In this document: positions 47,120 to 58,489 of the stretch, piece after piece
Layout: each line of letters begins with the position of its first letter
How positions within the stretch are numbered: the stretch's first letter is position 1
Source: Aphrophora alni
Taxonomy: Eukaryota > Arthropoda > Insecta > Hemiptera > Aphrophoridae
NCBI GenBank assembly: GCA_963513935.1
Contig: OY740776.1
Span: 6,846,224-6,910,223, forward strand
DNA: 64,000 bases
Reading direction: 5' to 3'
Notes under the pieces: model-generated
Databases searched by the model: none
Seen by the model: the letters and a program-made list of their open reading frames with translations, nothing else
What the model was told of the DNA's origin: nothing
Program-made: the position numbers and the translations under genes

Positions 47120-47790
47120 ATAGATATAGTGGGAGAACAGCACAAATACAGAGGAAAGTTAGATTTAAAAAAAGGGAAGAGAAGAGGGGGAAAAAATAGA
47201 AAAAATAGAGAGATAGGTTAAGTTAGAAAGAAAGGAAGATTAGAGGGGGCGACACAAATAGCGAGGAAGGATAAGTTAAGAAAGAATGAAAGAGAAGAGG
47301 GGGAACTACACAAATAGAGAGGAAGATTAGGTTAAGAAAAAAAAGGAAGAGAAGAGGAGAAACGGCTCAAATCGAGAAGAAGGTTAGGTTAAGAAAGAAT
47401 AGAAGAGAAGAGGGGGAACGGCACAAATAGAGAGTTAGGTTAGTTTAAGAAAGAAAGAAAGAGAAGAGGTGGGGCAGCACAAATAGAGAGGAAGGTTAGG
47501 TTTAGAAAGAATCAAAGAGAAGAGAGGGAACGGCACAAATAGAGAGAAAGGTTAGGTTAGGTTTGAAAGAAAGGAAGAGAAGAGGGGGATCGGTACAAGT
47601 AGAGAGTTAGATTAGGTTAAGAAAGAAAGAAAGGGAAGAGGGGGGCGGCACAAATAGAGAGAAAGGTTAGGTTATGTTAAGAAAGAGAAGAGGGGGAACG
47701 GCAGAAATAGAGGAGAAGTTAAGTTAGGTTAGGCTAAGAAAGGAAGGAAAAAATGACTGGGAACTCCACAAATAGTGAGGGAGGTAAATG
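47120..47790 (+). repeat. Purine-rich satellite, about 55-62-bp unit
   Basis: About eleven diverged units of AAGAAAGAAAGAGAAGAGGGG, CGGCACAAATAGAGAG and AAGGTTAGGTTA. The G/A asymmetry extends for over 600 bases, and each unit contains one or two TTAGG-like pentamers. Confidence 0.85.
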
Positions 47791-48766
47791 GTTAAGAGGG
47801 AAAAGAAAAGAAAGAAAACGTCTCAAGGGAATTGAGAGAGAGCGATAGATGATTCAGAGAGAAAGACAGTTAAGGATATATCGATCAACGTACAGAATAA
47901 GCACATAAAACGACAAGTACTAAAGAGAACACAAGAGTGTGGGAGTGTAATGACCACGCCACGCCAAGTCAATGGAAATATTACCATTTTATAGTAAAAG
48001 GAAATCGTTTATTAGATGGAATAACCTCCGCGTACATTCCTGCAACTACTGGGCAGCATTATTGTGTTTACGTCAAAAACTGTTTTAAACCGTCGTAAAT
48101 ATTGTTTTCTGATACTTTACGACGAATATAACTTTAATATCAATAAAGCTGACGAAAGAAAAAAAAATGGACGCTTAGGTAAACAGCTGATAGTTCGTAG
48201 TTGTTTTGAGTAATGATAGGAACATAAACCGCAAAATAAGTTAATAATAGATTTATAACAGCTGATTAGAAAAATCATACGGTAATAAAACACTGCACTA
48301 GAGTTTATTATACTGATAATTATGGACACTTTAAATATTAATGGATGCATTGTTTATTCTCATATATACGTAATACAGAGAAAGTTATGTGTTTGGTCGT
48401 ATCTAAGGCTTAGCTTGTACTTTCATAATGCGCGTCAGGTGAAGTTGCAGGCGGGAGGCGAAGTGACGTCATAACTACTACTGCTGATAAAAACATTGAC
48501 TCAGTTCCATTGAGCTGTCAACGTTTGTCATCTCGTCTTATCGTCGTCTTTGCTTACAAACAATTGGACAACGAGAAAAATTATTGTATACATTTCAAAA
48601 TGGTGGAAAATTTCCAAAAAAGTTAATTTTTTAAATCTTTTTAGTAGGAGGTTCATTTGGTATTTAAGATTATATTTACAAAAAATTAGACAAAGTTTTT
48701 AGCAGGAGAAATGTTTACATATATTTCAAAATTATTTATTTTTATTTATTACTGGTAGCAGTCGTT
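47791..48766. other. Unannotated stretch
   Basis: A TGACGTCA octamer at about 48464 in less AT-rich DNA is a perfect CRE-type palindrome, but no gene is seen near it. Confidence 0.35.
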
Positions 48767-48776
48767 TCGGTTACCG

Positions 48777-48808
48777 CAGTTTCTACCTTTCAGAATCATC
48801 GTCAAACC
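48777..48808 (-). other. Degenerate hairpin motif
   Basis: The minus strand reads TTTGACGATGATTCTG and then AGGTAGAAACTGCGG. It has the ACGATG and GAAAC boxes, but no convincing stem between them. Confidence 0.3.
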
Positions 48809-48831
48809 ACTATTTTAATAGATAGAATAAA

Positions 48832-48925
48832 CTCGAACACAAGATCTCACAAAAATGACGTTTACTTAATCAAACGCGTTTCAACGAACGACAAAGTCGC
48901 CATCCTCAGTGATACATGAGATACA
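48832..48925 (-). mobile_element. Hammerhead-like hairpin repeat, minus copy
   Basis: Same unit as 41180-41275 on the other strand, with a four-base duplication (CGTTCGTT) between the stem and GAAACGC that would disrupt a ribozyme fold. Confidence 0.55.
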
Positions 48926-49547
48926 ATAAGTAGATCATAACTATTTTAATAAAAATAAAAAAACACAAACAATATATTGACACATTTTGTGGGTCGTTAA
49001 ATGTTTAAAACACAACATTATTTCAACTAACAGCAAAGAAAGGTTTTAAGTTTGTAGTGAGCTAGGTTTTAAATTTTAATCCAAAACATATTAAAATTCA
49101 AAACAATAATGCCAACTTTCTTCCCGACGTTTTCAATTTTCACTACAACACAACAAACCAATGTTTTTGAAATGAACGTATACACTACTTTCCCCCCACT
49201 ACACCGACCAGCCTAGAGACGACTGCGCATCTCAATGACGCAGATCACGCTACATCTTACAAACATCTCCCACGAGGTTCAAGAATCCAACCATCTGCAC
49301 AACATTTAGAGGATATTGCACGATAGGCCTGGGTTAGTAACACAATGACCCCGCCATCTTGTTTCTATCTCTAACAGAACACACCAAACTCACTTTTCCA
49401 CTAATGAGAGTCACCACTAACTACTTTCTACTCCAACCACCAGAAATATTAAAATTTGGTTCTGAATGTCAATCAGACCGAAACATGTATGCCGAATCAA
49501 TAATCACAACTGCGATCAGCTGATCTGAGTCGGAGAAGTTAATCATC

Positions 49548-49601
49548 CTTTGAGGTTATGTTTATTCGTCTTAATGTTGATTGAAACATAACCTCAAATA
49601 G
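49548..49601. repeat. Perfect 15-bp inverted repeat
   Basis: TTTGAGGTTATGTTT is followed 22 bases later by its exact complement AAACATAACCTCAAA. It could form a hairpin; origin unknown. Confidence 0.75.
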
Positions 49602-49794
49602 TTAGCACTTTTCAAATCAATTCATGTTCGATCAGTCTATATATTTCGATAACCACTAGATTCTGCCTTGTGGTCAGCTGACTTCCTTTCAGTTTGATCT
49701 TTTTAAATGACGACAGGTTTATTTCTTTGTGGTAATTGTCTAATTTTTAAGACGTGACTATACACTAGCAAATTCTTTAGGGGGTCAATTTAAT

Positions 49795-49965
49795 GAGTTG
49801 GTAATCCCAAGGAACATTACCAGGTACAATTTATTCATGTAGTTTTTGATTATATCCCTTTCTTTCATTTTTACTCTTTTGACCAAATCTTGTTCCCTTC
49901 CTATCCTGACGCTATTAGAGTATTCAAAGGCTAGAAGTGTTTATTTCATATTTTTTTCATCCTTT
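49795..49965 (-). repeat. Dispersed repeat family A, minus copy
   Basis: GGTAATCCCAAGGAAC, TATCCCTTTCTTTC, CTTGTTCCCTTCC and CTGACGCTATTAGAGTATTC are complements of the family motifs. Confidence 0.6.
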
Positions 49966-50086
49966 TTTTTATAAAGCGATGATGATTTTTCGTTTTTAAA
50001 CAACAAAGGGTAAAATGCATCTCATCTTGTGGTAGATTCCGGACTTTCAATATCAAGCCTTACCCTCAGGGGCTTACAATATTGAA

Positions 50087-50391
50087 TAGGTTAGGTTAGG
50101 TTAGGTTAGGTTAGGTTAGGTTAGGTTAGGTTAGGTTAGGTCAGGTTAGGTTAGGTTAGGTTAGGTTAGGTCAGGTCAGGTCAAGTCAGGTCAGGTCAGG
50201 TCAGGTTAGGTTAGGTTAGGTTAGGTCAGGTCAGGTCAGGTAAGGTCAGGTCAGGTCAGGTTAGGTTAGGTCAGGTTAGGTTAGGTTAGGTTAGGTTAGG
50301 TTAGGTTAGGTTAGGTTAGGTCAGGTCAGGTCAGGTCAGGTCAGGTCAGGTCAGGTCAGGTTAGGTTAGGTTAGGTTAGGTTAGGTTAGGT
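50087..50391 (+). repeat. Interstitial (TTAGG)n/(TCAGG)n array
   Basis: About 60 pentamers. TCAGG variants are clustered in blocks (about 50165-50205, 50226-50260 and 50321-50360) rather than scattered, indicating amplification of variants. Confidence 0.95.
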
Positions 50392-50612
50392 TTATAAAAA
50401 CTAATCACGTTTCTAAAGTACAGATAAATGCAGATATCATAAATTCATTTAGCAAGAGGCAAAGATAACACACAGGTTTATTTTCGTTGGTTTGTGCTTT
50501 TAATCTTCAAGTTTCATCAAAATTTGATTGATGTCGGTTCTGCCAATTTTGAGAAATTACGTCTTTTATAACCTCTCGTATAACCACTAACGAATCGACA
50601 TTTTTCGAGATA

Positions 50613-50745
50613 CAACCTAACCTAACCTAACTTAACCTAACCTAACCTAACCTAACCTAACCTAACCTAACCTAACCTAACTTAACCTAACTTAACCTAA
50701 CCTAACCTAACCTAACCTAATCATACATAACCTAACTTAACCTAA
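50613..50745 (-). repeat. Interstitial (CCTAA)n array
   Basis: CCTAA with CTTAA variants, about 25 pentamers, inverted relative to the array 220 bases upstream. Confidence 0.9.
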
Positions 50746-51330
50746 TTTAAGCATTACGATTTGTGTAATTCGGGAATACATTTTAACAAAAATTGTATTT
50801 TTAGCTTATAGTGTATCTCCAAATTTGCGATAACCTATAAAAAAAATTAATTCCAGAGATATGCAACATACAAAATTTCATTAAAATCGGTCCATGCGTT
50901 TGTGATGTAAATCACTTCACAGACGATTCTCAAAATCACTTTCCTGTTGTCAGAAGACCTTAAAACGAATTCTTAACCCCGATTTTTTGACCCCTCAAAA
51001 CAAAAATTTCCCATCCTCTTGCACATCAATAACATTGAACCTGAGAATTCCTCTCTCCAAGGTTCATGAAGGTCCTCAGGGGTCACAACATCGTGAACAA
51101 GGTATCGTTTACTTTGACGTTTGTTGTGTGGGCATGTCAAATGAGACCGGCTCGACCGCTTCGCTCAAGTGTCACCTCAGATTGATTGCGGAAGAGAATG
51201 AGCATGATGGCGGAATGTCGCTGTTTCTGTTGGAGAAAAATACAGCAACGACGAAAAATGTAGATATACAATGACTGCAAGGATGTGTTGTGATAACGTA
51301 TTCATTACATGTGACACGCGAGATGGAGTT
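50746..51330. other. Unannotated stretch with a 95-codon frame
   Basis: The plus frame 50987-51274 is less AT-rich than its surroundings and not repetitive, with residues such as SKVHEGPQGSQHREQG and LRLIAEENEHDGGMSLFLLE. I recognise no family. It could be an old transposon or exon fragment. Confidence 0.35.
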
Positions 51331-51334
51331 TTAC

Positions 51335-51398
51335 TTGGCAATCCCGAGGTAACCTGGCAGAATCTACACCTTTTCCGATGTAGTCTCCATCTTTCATA
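51335..51398 (-). repeat. Dispersed repeat family A fragment
   Basis: TTGGCAATCCCGAGGTAACC and AGAATCTACACCTTTTCC are complements of the 3' family motifs. Confidence 0.55.
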
Positions 51399-51559
51399 AT
51401 TTCGCAACAGTTATGTTTTTTTGTTTTTAAGTGATAACTCAGTCATGTTTTGAACAACGGAAAAAATATAAAAAAACTATTATATTTGTCATTAAAAAAG
51501 TAACTTTTTTTGATTCCTGAAATATTTTTATAAAGTTAGCGGTTTAAAAAATATCTGAC

Positions 51560-51845
51560 ATTAAAATTTTTAATTGGTCGCCATTTTGAAAATATAAAAA
51601 AGAACGTTCTGGTTTCTTGTACAGGGGTAAAGGATTACGTAGCTAATATGTACACCAAATTTAAGCTCAATATCTTTCCTATTTCTAAAGATATTATGTG
51701 TTTAGTGAAACAAAAACAAAATGGCGGATAATTCGAAAACTAAGCATTTTCGGACTTATGTTTATTGGAAATTTTTTCCTTATCTTCACCTATAGAATAG
51801 CATGGTCAAATTTGGGACAATATTTTCTAGACACACTGTATACAA
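51560..51845. mobile_element. TIR/foldback-family fragment
   Basis: GGTCGCCATTTTGAAAATAT, ACAAAATGGCGGATAATTC and a right end TCTAGACACACTGTATAC. Related pieces lie at 28320-28440 and 43838-43893. Confidence 0.45.
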
Positions 51846-52039
51846 GATTCTTTCAAAGCCGGCGTTCATATGGTTCATTTTTACTTCTATTGAATTGACA
51901 TCTGTTTTGACGGTTAGTTTTTTTTCCTATTTATATCGTTTTGAAAGTGAGAAAAATTGTGCGATATTTTTGCACGTTTATTTTTGCTGTTGTTGCTTAT
52001 ACTTCACCCCCATTAGACCAAAGAAGACGGAATAGTAGT

Positions 52040-52135
52040 GTATCTCACAAGAACACCCTCCAGCAGCCAAGCGTTTCAGAAGTACGAACTACAGCGGGCT
52101 AGACGTGTGCCTTAACCAACTGAGCTACCGTCATT
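52040..52135 (-). mobile_element. tRNA-related SINE-like fragment
   Basis: The minus strand reads GACGGTAGCTCAGTTGGTTA, AGGCACACGTCTAGCCCGC, TGTAGTTCGTACTTCTG. TAGCTCAGTTGGTTAAGGC is a good match to a tRNA D-arm/A-box and TTCG sits where a B-box would be, but the B-box GGTTCGANTC is not intact and no closed acceptor stem can be drawn. A SINE head or tRNA pseudogene is more likely than a working tRNA. Confidence 0.5.
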
Positions 52136-52484
52136 CAATTTCTTATTTATTCCTTTGAAAATATTACAAAATCTAGGAAGTGATTAGTTTTGGACAAAAT
52201 ATGTTGTTACTCACGTTTAAAGGAATCATCCTGCAGGATTCTAAGTTGTAACAAAGTAGTGACTTATCTGAAACAGAAAAAAAATATTACGAAATTGGGA
52301 CAGTATGAAATTAATTATATCTAGTAAATAGATGTTATTGTTTAATTTCTTACATATGCTGTAAAATTTTAGTTGATGACAAAATTAACAATTTTTATTC
52401 CTTGTTGTTTAAAGGTGAAAAACCTATCGGTCATCACAACCTTATAAGAAAAAACGAAGAAAAGTTCTGTTTGCAAAGAACCTA

Positions 52485-52610
52485 ACCTTACCTAAACTAA
52501 TCTAACCCAACCTAAACCTTACCTAAACTAATCTAACCTAACCTAAACCTTACCTAACCTAACCTAATTTAAACTTAACTATTAACCTACTAACCTAACT
52601 TCTAAATTTT
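52485..52610 (-). repeat. Degenerate (CCTAA)n array
   Basis: CCTTACCTAAACTAATCTAA repeated about three times, then CCTAA pentamers. A 5' family A motif lies on each side (about 52425 and 52690), so the array may have split or been flanked by duplicated family A ends. Confidence 0.75.
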
Positions 52611-52682
52611 CTAATGATTAATACACACTTTGGACAAGAAATGTTTAACAAAAATTTTCAACTACCGTAATGCATTTTTTTT

Positions 52683-52935
52683 TTTTTTTTAACGTAAAAC
52701 CTCTGTCATCATTAAATAATTAAGAAAGTAACATAAAACAAAGACCTTTAGACGTTGCATATTCTAAAGCTTCAGGGTCGGAAAAGAACAAGAGTTGTAT
52801 AAGGAAGATCTGATAGCAAAGGTTCAAGAGAGGGATCTAATCCAAGACTACATGAAAAAAGATGTAGATCCAGCTGGAGTACCTCGGGGTTGCCAGGCCC
52901 GTACTGACTATACGTCATCCTCTGAAGGCTTGACA
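52683..52935 (+). repeat. Dispersed repeat family A, representative copy
   Basis: AACCTCTGTCATCATTAAAT, AAACAAAGACCTTTAG, CTTCAGGGTCGGAAAAG, GATCTGATAGCAAAGG, GGATCTAATCCAAGACTAC, GTAGATCCAGCTGG, CTCGGGGTTGCCAGGCCCG. A nearly complete ordered set of the family motifs. Confidence 0.65.
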
Positions 52936-53074
52936 ATAATAAAAGTATAATATATATTTTATTTTAGTTTAACATTTTATTGCAGATGAAATTATTTGCT
53001 TCCTTTGTAGTAAGGAAAATTTAGACAAGAGAGTTCAGAATTAGTTTGAAATTAAAATATATAAATTGTTATTC

Positions 53075-53180
53075 CTTAAACATATTGCACAAACTTTCTC
53101 ACTCAGACATCCCCAAAACAAAATAAAAACTAATCGTCACAAAAAAAAAATCAGTTCGCTAGTTGTCAATCAAAAGTGAA
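53075..53180 (-). repeat. Dispersed repeat family D end
   Basis: Complement of 58493-58578: GCACAAACTTTCTCACTC, CAAAACAAAATAAAAAC, GCTAGTTGTCAATCAAAAG. It borders the hexamer array directly. Confidence 0.6.
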
Positions 53181-53189
53181 TTCGCTTCA

Positions 53190-54897
53190 AGATTGAGATT
53201 GAGATTGAGTTTCAGATTGAGATTCAGATTCAGATCAAGATTGAGATTGAGATTCAGATTCAGTATGAGATTGAGATTGAGATTCAGATTCAGATTCAGA
53301 TACAGATTTAATTTCAGATTGAGATTGAGATTCAGTTTCAGATTGAGATTCAGATTCAGATCAAGATTGAGATTTAGATTCAGATTCAGATTTAGATCAA
53401 GATTGAGATTGAGGTTCAGTTTCAGATTAGGATTGAGATTGAGATTGAGATTCAGATTCAGATTCAGATTCAGATTCAGATTGAGATTCACATCAAGACT
53501 GAGATTGAGATTCAGATTGAGATTGAGGTTCAGTTTCAGATTGGGAATAGGATTCAGATCAAGATTGAGATTAAGATTAAGTTTCAGATTGAGATTCAGA
53601 TTTAGATCAAGATCGAGATTGAGATTGAGATTGAGATTCAGATCAAGATTGAGATTCAGATTGAGATTCAGATTCAGATTCAGATTGATATTGAGATTGA
53701 GTTTCATATTGAGATTGAGATTGAGATTCAGATTTAGATCAAGATTGAGATTGAGATTTAGTTTCAGATTGAGATTGAGATTGAGATTCAGATATTCAGG
53801 TTCAGATTGCGATTGAGATTCAGATTCAGATTTAGATCAAGATTGAGATTCAGATTCAGATTCAGATTTAGATCAAGATTGAGATTGAGATTCAGTTTCA
53901 GATTGAGATTGAGATTCAGATCAAGACTGAGATTGAGATTCAGTTTCAGATTGAGATTAAAATTCAGATTTAGATCAAGATTGAGATTAAGATTGAGTTT
54001 GAGATTGTGATCAAGATTGATATTGAGATTCAGTTTCAGATTGAGATTGAGATCGAGATTCAGATTCAGATTTAGATCAAGATTGAGATTCAGGTTCAGA
54101 TTGAGATTGAGATTGAGATTCAGATTGAGATTAAGATTCAGATCAAGATTGAGATTGAGATTGAGATTGAGATTTAGATTGATATTGAGATTCAGATCAA
54201 GATTGAGATTCAGATTTAGATCAAGATTGAGATTGAGATTCAGTTTCAGATTGAGATTGAGATTCATATTGAGATTGAGATTCATATTGAGATTGAGATT
54301 CAGATTCAGATTTAGATCAAGATTGAGATTGAGATTTAGTTTCAGATTGAGATTGAGATTCAGATATTCAGGTTCAGATTGCGATTGAGATTCAGATTTA
54401 GATCAAGATTCAAATTCAGATTCAGATTCAGATTTAGATCAAGATTGAGATTGAGATTCAGTTTCAGATTGAGATTGAGATTCAGATCAAGATTGAGATT
54501 GAGATTCAGTTTCAGATTGAGATTGAAATTCAGATTTAGATCAAGATTGAGATTAAGATTAAGATTCAGATTCAGATTCAGATTCAGATTCAGATTGAGA
54601 TCCAGATTGAGATTTAGATCAAGATTGAGATTCAGATTGAGATTGAGATTCAGATCAAGATTGAGATTGTGATTCAGATTGAGATTGAGATTCAGATTGA
54701 TATTGAGATTCAGATCAAGATTGAGATTCAGATTCAGATTGAGATTCAGATTGAAATCAAGATTGAGATTGATATTGATATTGAGATTGAGATCCAGTTT
54801 CATATTCAGATTGAGATTGAGATTGAGATTGAGATTCAGATTGAGATTGAGATTGAGATTGATATTGAGATCCAGTTTCAAATTCAGATTGAGATTG
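53190..54897 (+). repeat. 1.7-kb hexamer array (AGATTC/AGATTG)
   Basis: Runs of GATTCA and GATTGA with TTTAGATCAAGATT interruptions. A marker phrase GATATTCAGGTTCAGATTGC occurs at 53791 and 54363, 572 bases apart, showing a segmental duplication. Period six keeps many frames open: (LN)n/(DLNLN)n on minus, (RF/RL)n and (EI)n on plus, up to 217 codons. These are repeat artefacts. Confidence 0.97.
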
Positions 54898-56230
54898 GAA
54901 CTGTTGTCGGATATTTTATGAAATTATTTCTGGGAATGAAGTAAACAGAACGTGCATTCATGTTTGAAACAAGCTTAGTTTGTCTGTCCGCCAATTTGTG
55001 TTTTGTACAAAAACAATTTGGAAAAATTAGAATTAAGTCTAATTTTGGTATATTTATTCTTTAACTGAAAACCACAATATTGTTTCTACATGGCGGGTGT
55101 TTAAAATTTTAACGTAAAATATCTCGAAAAGTTTTATACAAAATTATAACAGACAAAACATTTTCCCTTTTAAATAAAAAACAATGTGGTTTTTGTATTT
55201 TTACTCTAGCTTAAAGGATAACCGAGTTATTGTAAAAAACTGAAAACATAATTTCTTGACAATTTTATTACAATATCCAAAATTAGCGTAAAACCAAAAT
55301 ATCTATGAATTATGATGTTTTCTAATGGTAATAATAAAAACCATTGTTGACCCTGACATTAGGTTATGTTTTCTGATCCAAACTTTAACGAGGGACTGAA
55401 TATTCAATTTACAAAATCGCCATGCCTAACCCACAGAAATCAGCTGTTAATGTTTGGCCCGGCAGCCTCAGTAGTCATGTTTAATCTAAGGTCATAGGTT
55501 CACGTAGTCACATTTTGTGCATTATCTGAATAATAATTTTAATTACCACCAAATCATGCTTCAGTTATCAGTATGGTTTTTATTATAGTTTATTTTAATT
55601 AAATATATGATTGTAACGTATGGCGGAGAATTAATTAGTCTTCTCAAGTTAAGATCCTAGTTCTAGCAGGAACTTTCTCATTTAGAGTTTATACATCTAA
55701 TAATAGCTAAATCTAGTAAATTAGTTTATTAAAAGTAGATTTAAAAAATTAAAGTGTTAAATAAAAATACAGGAAGTTGAAAACACATTATTTTTAAGAA
55801 ATCTATTTTACTTCTTCGAGGAAAACACTTTTTAAGGGGGTGAAGGGGACGAAAAAATATCAAATACAACTTTTAAAGATCATAAAATTTCTAACAACTT
55901 GGGTTTTGATTTGTTTTGATAGGGCTAAGATTCACCGAGCTCTTTTCAACATTGAATTAAACTTCTATTTAGCAATTTCATTCCCTTAAATTGTTAAAAA
56001 AAAAAATCAAACATGTGCTAAAAAAATGACTTAGAGAGCCCGTAAGCATATAGGGACAGTTATTTTATAAAGTTCTTTAACTGGTAGTTCATATTGTACA
56101 TGATAGATTTAATAATTTTTATCTATCATGATAGATTGTAATTTTTGGGTCGTCTTTTTTATTTTAAAATTTTAGTTTGAGTAAAATCTACTGCCAATCA
56201 TAGAATTCACTTATTATTAAAATTTATCGA
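54898..56230. other. Unannotated AT-rich stretch
   Basis: GGCGGGTGTTTAAAATTTT near 55092 resembles ACAGGGTGT-family DNA. Nothing else that I can support. Confidence 0.35.
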
Positions 56231-56262
56231 CACGTTTCGGAGTTACTCCATCTTCAAGACCT
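56231..56262 (-). other. Hammerhead-like hairpin motif
   Basis: The minus strand reads CTTGAAGATGGAG, TAA, CTCCGAAACGTGTCG: a four-pair GGAG/CTCC stem followed by GAAACG. Closest to the pair at 13092 and 13326. Confidence 0.5.
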
Positions 56263-56629
56263 ACTTTAGTACTGGATTTAAAGGAGTCTTCTTTATATAT
56301 AGCTTTGCCATGCCCCCTACCCCCAGGCTCTCCCGTGTTAATTGCTTTGGTGGATTTACCAACTTATTCCTTTTCAACATATTTGGTTTTGGAACATTAC
56401 TTCTGATGGTTATAAATTTGCTCGTTAGTAATATTTTCTCTGTTTATCTTTAGTTTACAAATTTCCATATTTTCCATTATATTATTTCAACGTCTTCCAT
56501 TGTGGAACAGGTTTGATAACATAGAATCGTTGATTTCATATTGGATATGGTCATCTTTTAGTAAATTAGTAGCGTAATTTAAACATAACTTTTTCGTATT
56601 TGTACGACATAATATGTTCCAAAACATGA

Positions 56630-57297
56630 TAAAGTGGTCTGAAGAAAAGTAAAAAGTGTTCTAAACTAAAGTAAAAAGTGGTCTAAAGAAATCTAAAAAG
56701 TTGTTTCAAGAAAAGTAAAAAGTGGTCTCAATATAAGTAAAAAGTGGTATTAAGAAAAGTAAAAAGTAGTCTCAAGGAAAGTAAAAAATGGTCTCAAGAA
56801 AAGTAAAAAGTGTTCTAAACTAAAGTAAAAAGTGGTCTAAAGAAATCTAAAAAGTTGTCTCAAGTAAAGTAAAAAAGTGGTCTCAAGAAAAGTAAAAAGT
56901 GGTCTCAATATAAGTAAAAAGTGGTATTAAGAAAAGTAAAAAGTGTTCTAAACTAAAGTAAAAAGTGGTCTCAAAAAAAGTAAAAAGTGGTCTCAAAAAA
57001 AGTAAAAAGTGGTCTCAAGAAAAGTAAAAAGTAGTCTCAAAAAAAGTAAAAAGTGGTCTCAAGAAAAGTAAAAAGTGGTCTGAAGAAAAGTAAAAAATGG
57101 TCTCAAGAAAAGTAAAAAATGGTCTCAAGAAAAGTAAAAAATGGTCTCAAAAAAAGTAAAAAGTAGTCTCAAGAAAAGTAAAAATGGTCTCAAGAAAAGT
57201 AAAAAGTGGTCTCAAGAAAAGTAAAAAATGGTCTCAAGAAAAGTAAAAAGTAGTCTCAGGCAAAGGAAAAAATGGTCTAAAGAAAAGTAAAAAAAGT
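56630..57297 (+). repeat. 22-bp minisatellite
   Basis: About 30 units of GTAAAAAGTGGTCTCAAGAAAA with variants (AGTAGTCTC, AATGGTCTC, GTTCTAAACTAAA). A roughly 180-bp block (GTTCTAAACTAAAG to GGTATTAAGAAAAG) is duplicated at about 56658 and 56812, so there is higher-order structure. Confidence 0.95.
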
Positions 57298-58489
57298 TAT
57301 AAAATTACAACAATTTCCAACAAATCAACGTGTGCAAGTCTCGGGTGCGGTTCTGCTGCAAGACGTCCATTACCAATATGGAAATTGCCACCGATACCAT
57401 CAGCAATCATATAGCCTTAAACAATAATTTCGAAAAATTCCGCAACATATTCAATTCAAAAAACCCGATGAACTTTAATTACAAATCTGGTTCAGAACCG
57501 CTCCATGTTTGGGCAGAAACCGGTTTAACTTCGACTGGAAACACAATATTACCACACCCTTTAACTTTGCATATTGTCCTTTATAATTACGCTCCATTTG
57601 TGAATGTTTTATAAAGAAAACATTATTTGTTGTTTTACAAGGCGGAATAAAATAGATCCATTTTGCGTAGGAATTTTAGGTCAAATCTAAACGTTGATGT
57701 AACTGTCATACATGTTGGAAATGTAATCCTTTATAAAGTGCAATAGCAGGGTGTTTTATTGACTGGTATTCTATCACAAATTTTGTATATTAATCCGTAA
57801 CTCAAAATTTAAGGGGGTGACCCAGATATTGGGGAGGAGGGTTACACCACAATTTGACACTATAGAAATAATTTTGAACCAATATGAATATAAGAAACAT
57901 TGATCAAATTTAGGTTAAAAAATTCCCAATATTTTCTCTTCTGGTCTGTCTGTCTGTGAGTCAGTGTGGAAACGTAGACAGTGAGGAATATGTCTATCAA
58001 GAGTACTCTACACGCCAAAACTTGTGAACCGATGTTAATCAAATTTGGTATATTATAACCATAATTCGGAGCTTGTTTATCATTCTTTCTATAAGATTTT
58101 TGGGTAGCTGAAATAAGAAGAAAACACAAAATTACGATTTTTCTCAAAATCGGGTGTAACGATTTTGTTGAAATTTCGCTAAAGAACATGAAAAGAAACA
58201 TAATCGTTGGCAAGCTGTTATAAAAACGTATTAGGTAAAACTCAGTTGTACCGAGTTTGTTTACATTTTATTGTAATCTGAAGATTAAAAACCCAAACAC
58301 GAGTGTAAAATCACAAGTTAAAAAATATTACAGTTCAGAAATAATTTGTGAAACACTAAAATGAATTTTGATTGCCATCATTTTAATCATGATGTGATGA
58401 CGTCATGGACGATTTACAATGATGACGTGTTTAGGCTAAGAGGAAGTTTAAGCCCTATTCAAATATTTGTTTACAGACCGTGTCTACAG
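57298..58489. other. Unannotated stretch
   Basis: A 94-codon plus frame (57330-57614) is non-repetitive but unrecognised. GCAGGGTGTTTTATTG at about 57747 is a family-like terminus. AATCAAATTTGGTATATT near 58037 is a common dispersed phrase here. Confidence 0.35.

Noticed and set aside
48440..48480. TGACGTCA as a CRE promoter site
   Set aside because: A perfect octamer, but no gene or transcription start can be placed nearby.
52040..52135. Functional tRNA gene
   Set aside because: B-box degraded, no acceptor stem closure and no clear anticodon arm.
53159..54944. Long open frames rich in Leu-Asn, Arg-Phe/Leu or Glu-Ile on both strands
   Set aside because: They are translations of a hexamer microsatellite; the period of six keeps several frames open without selection.
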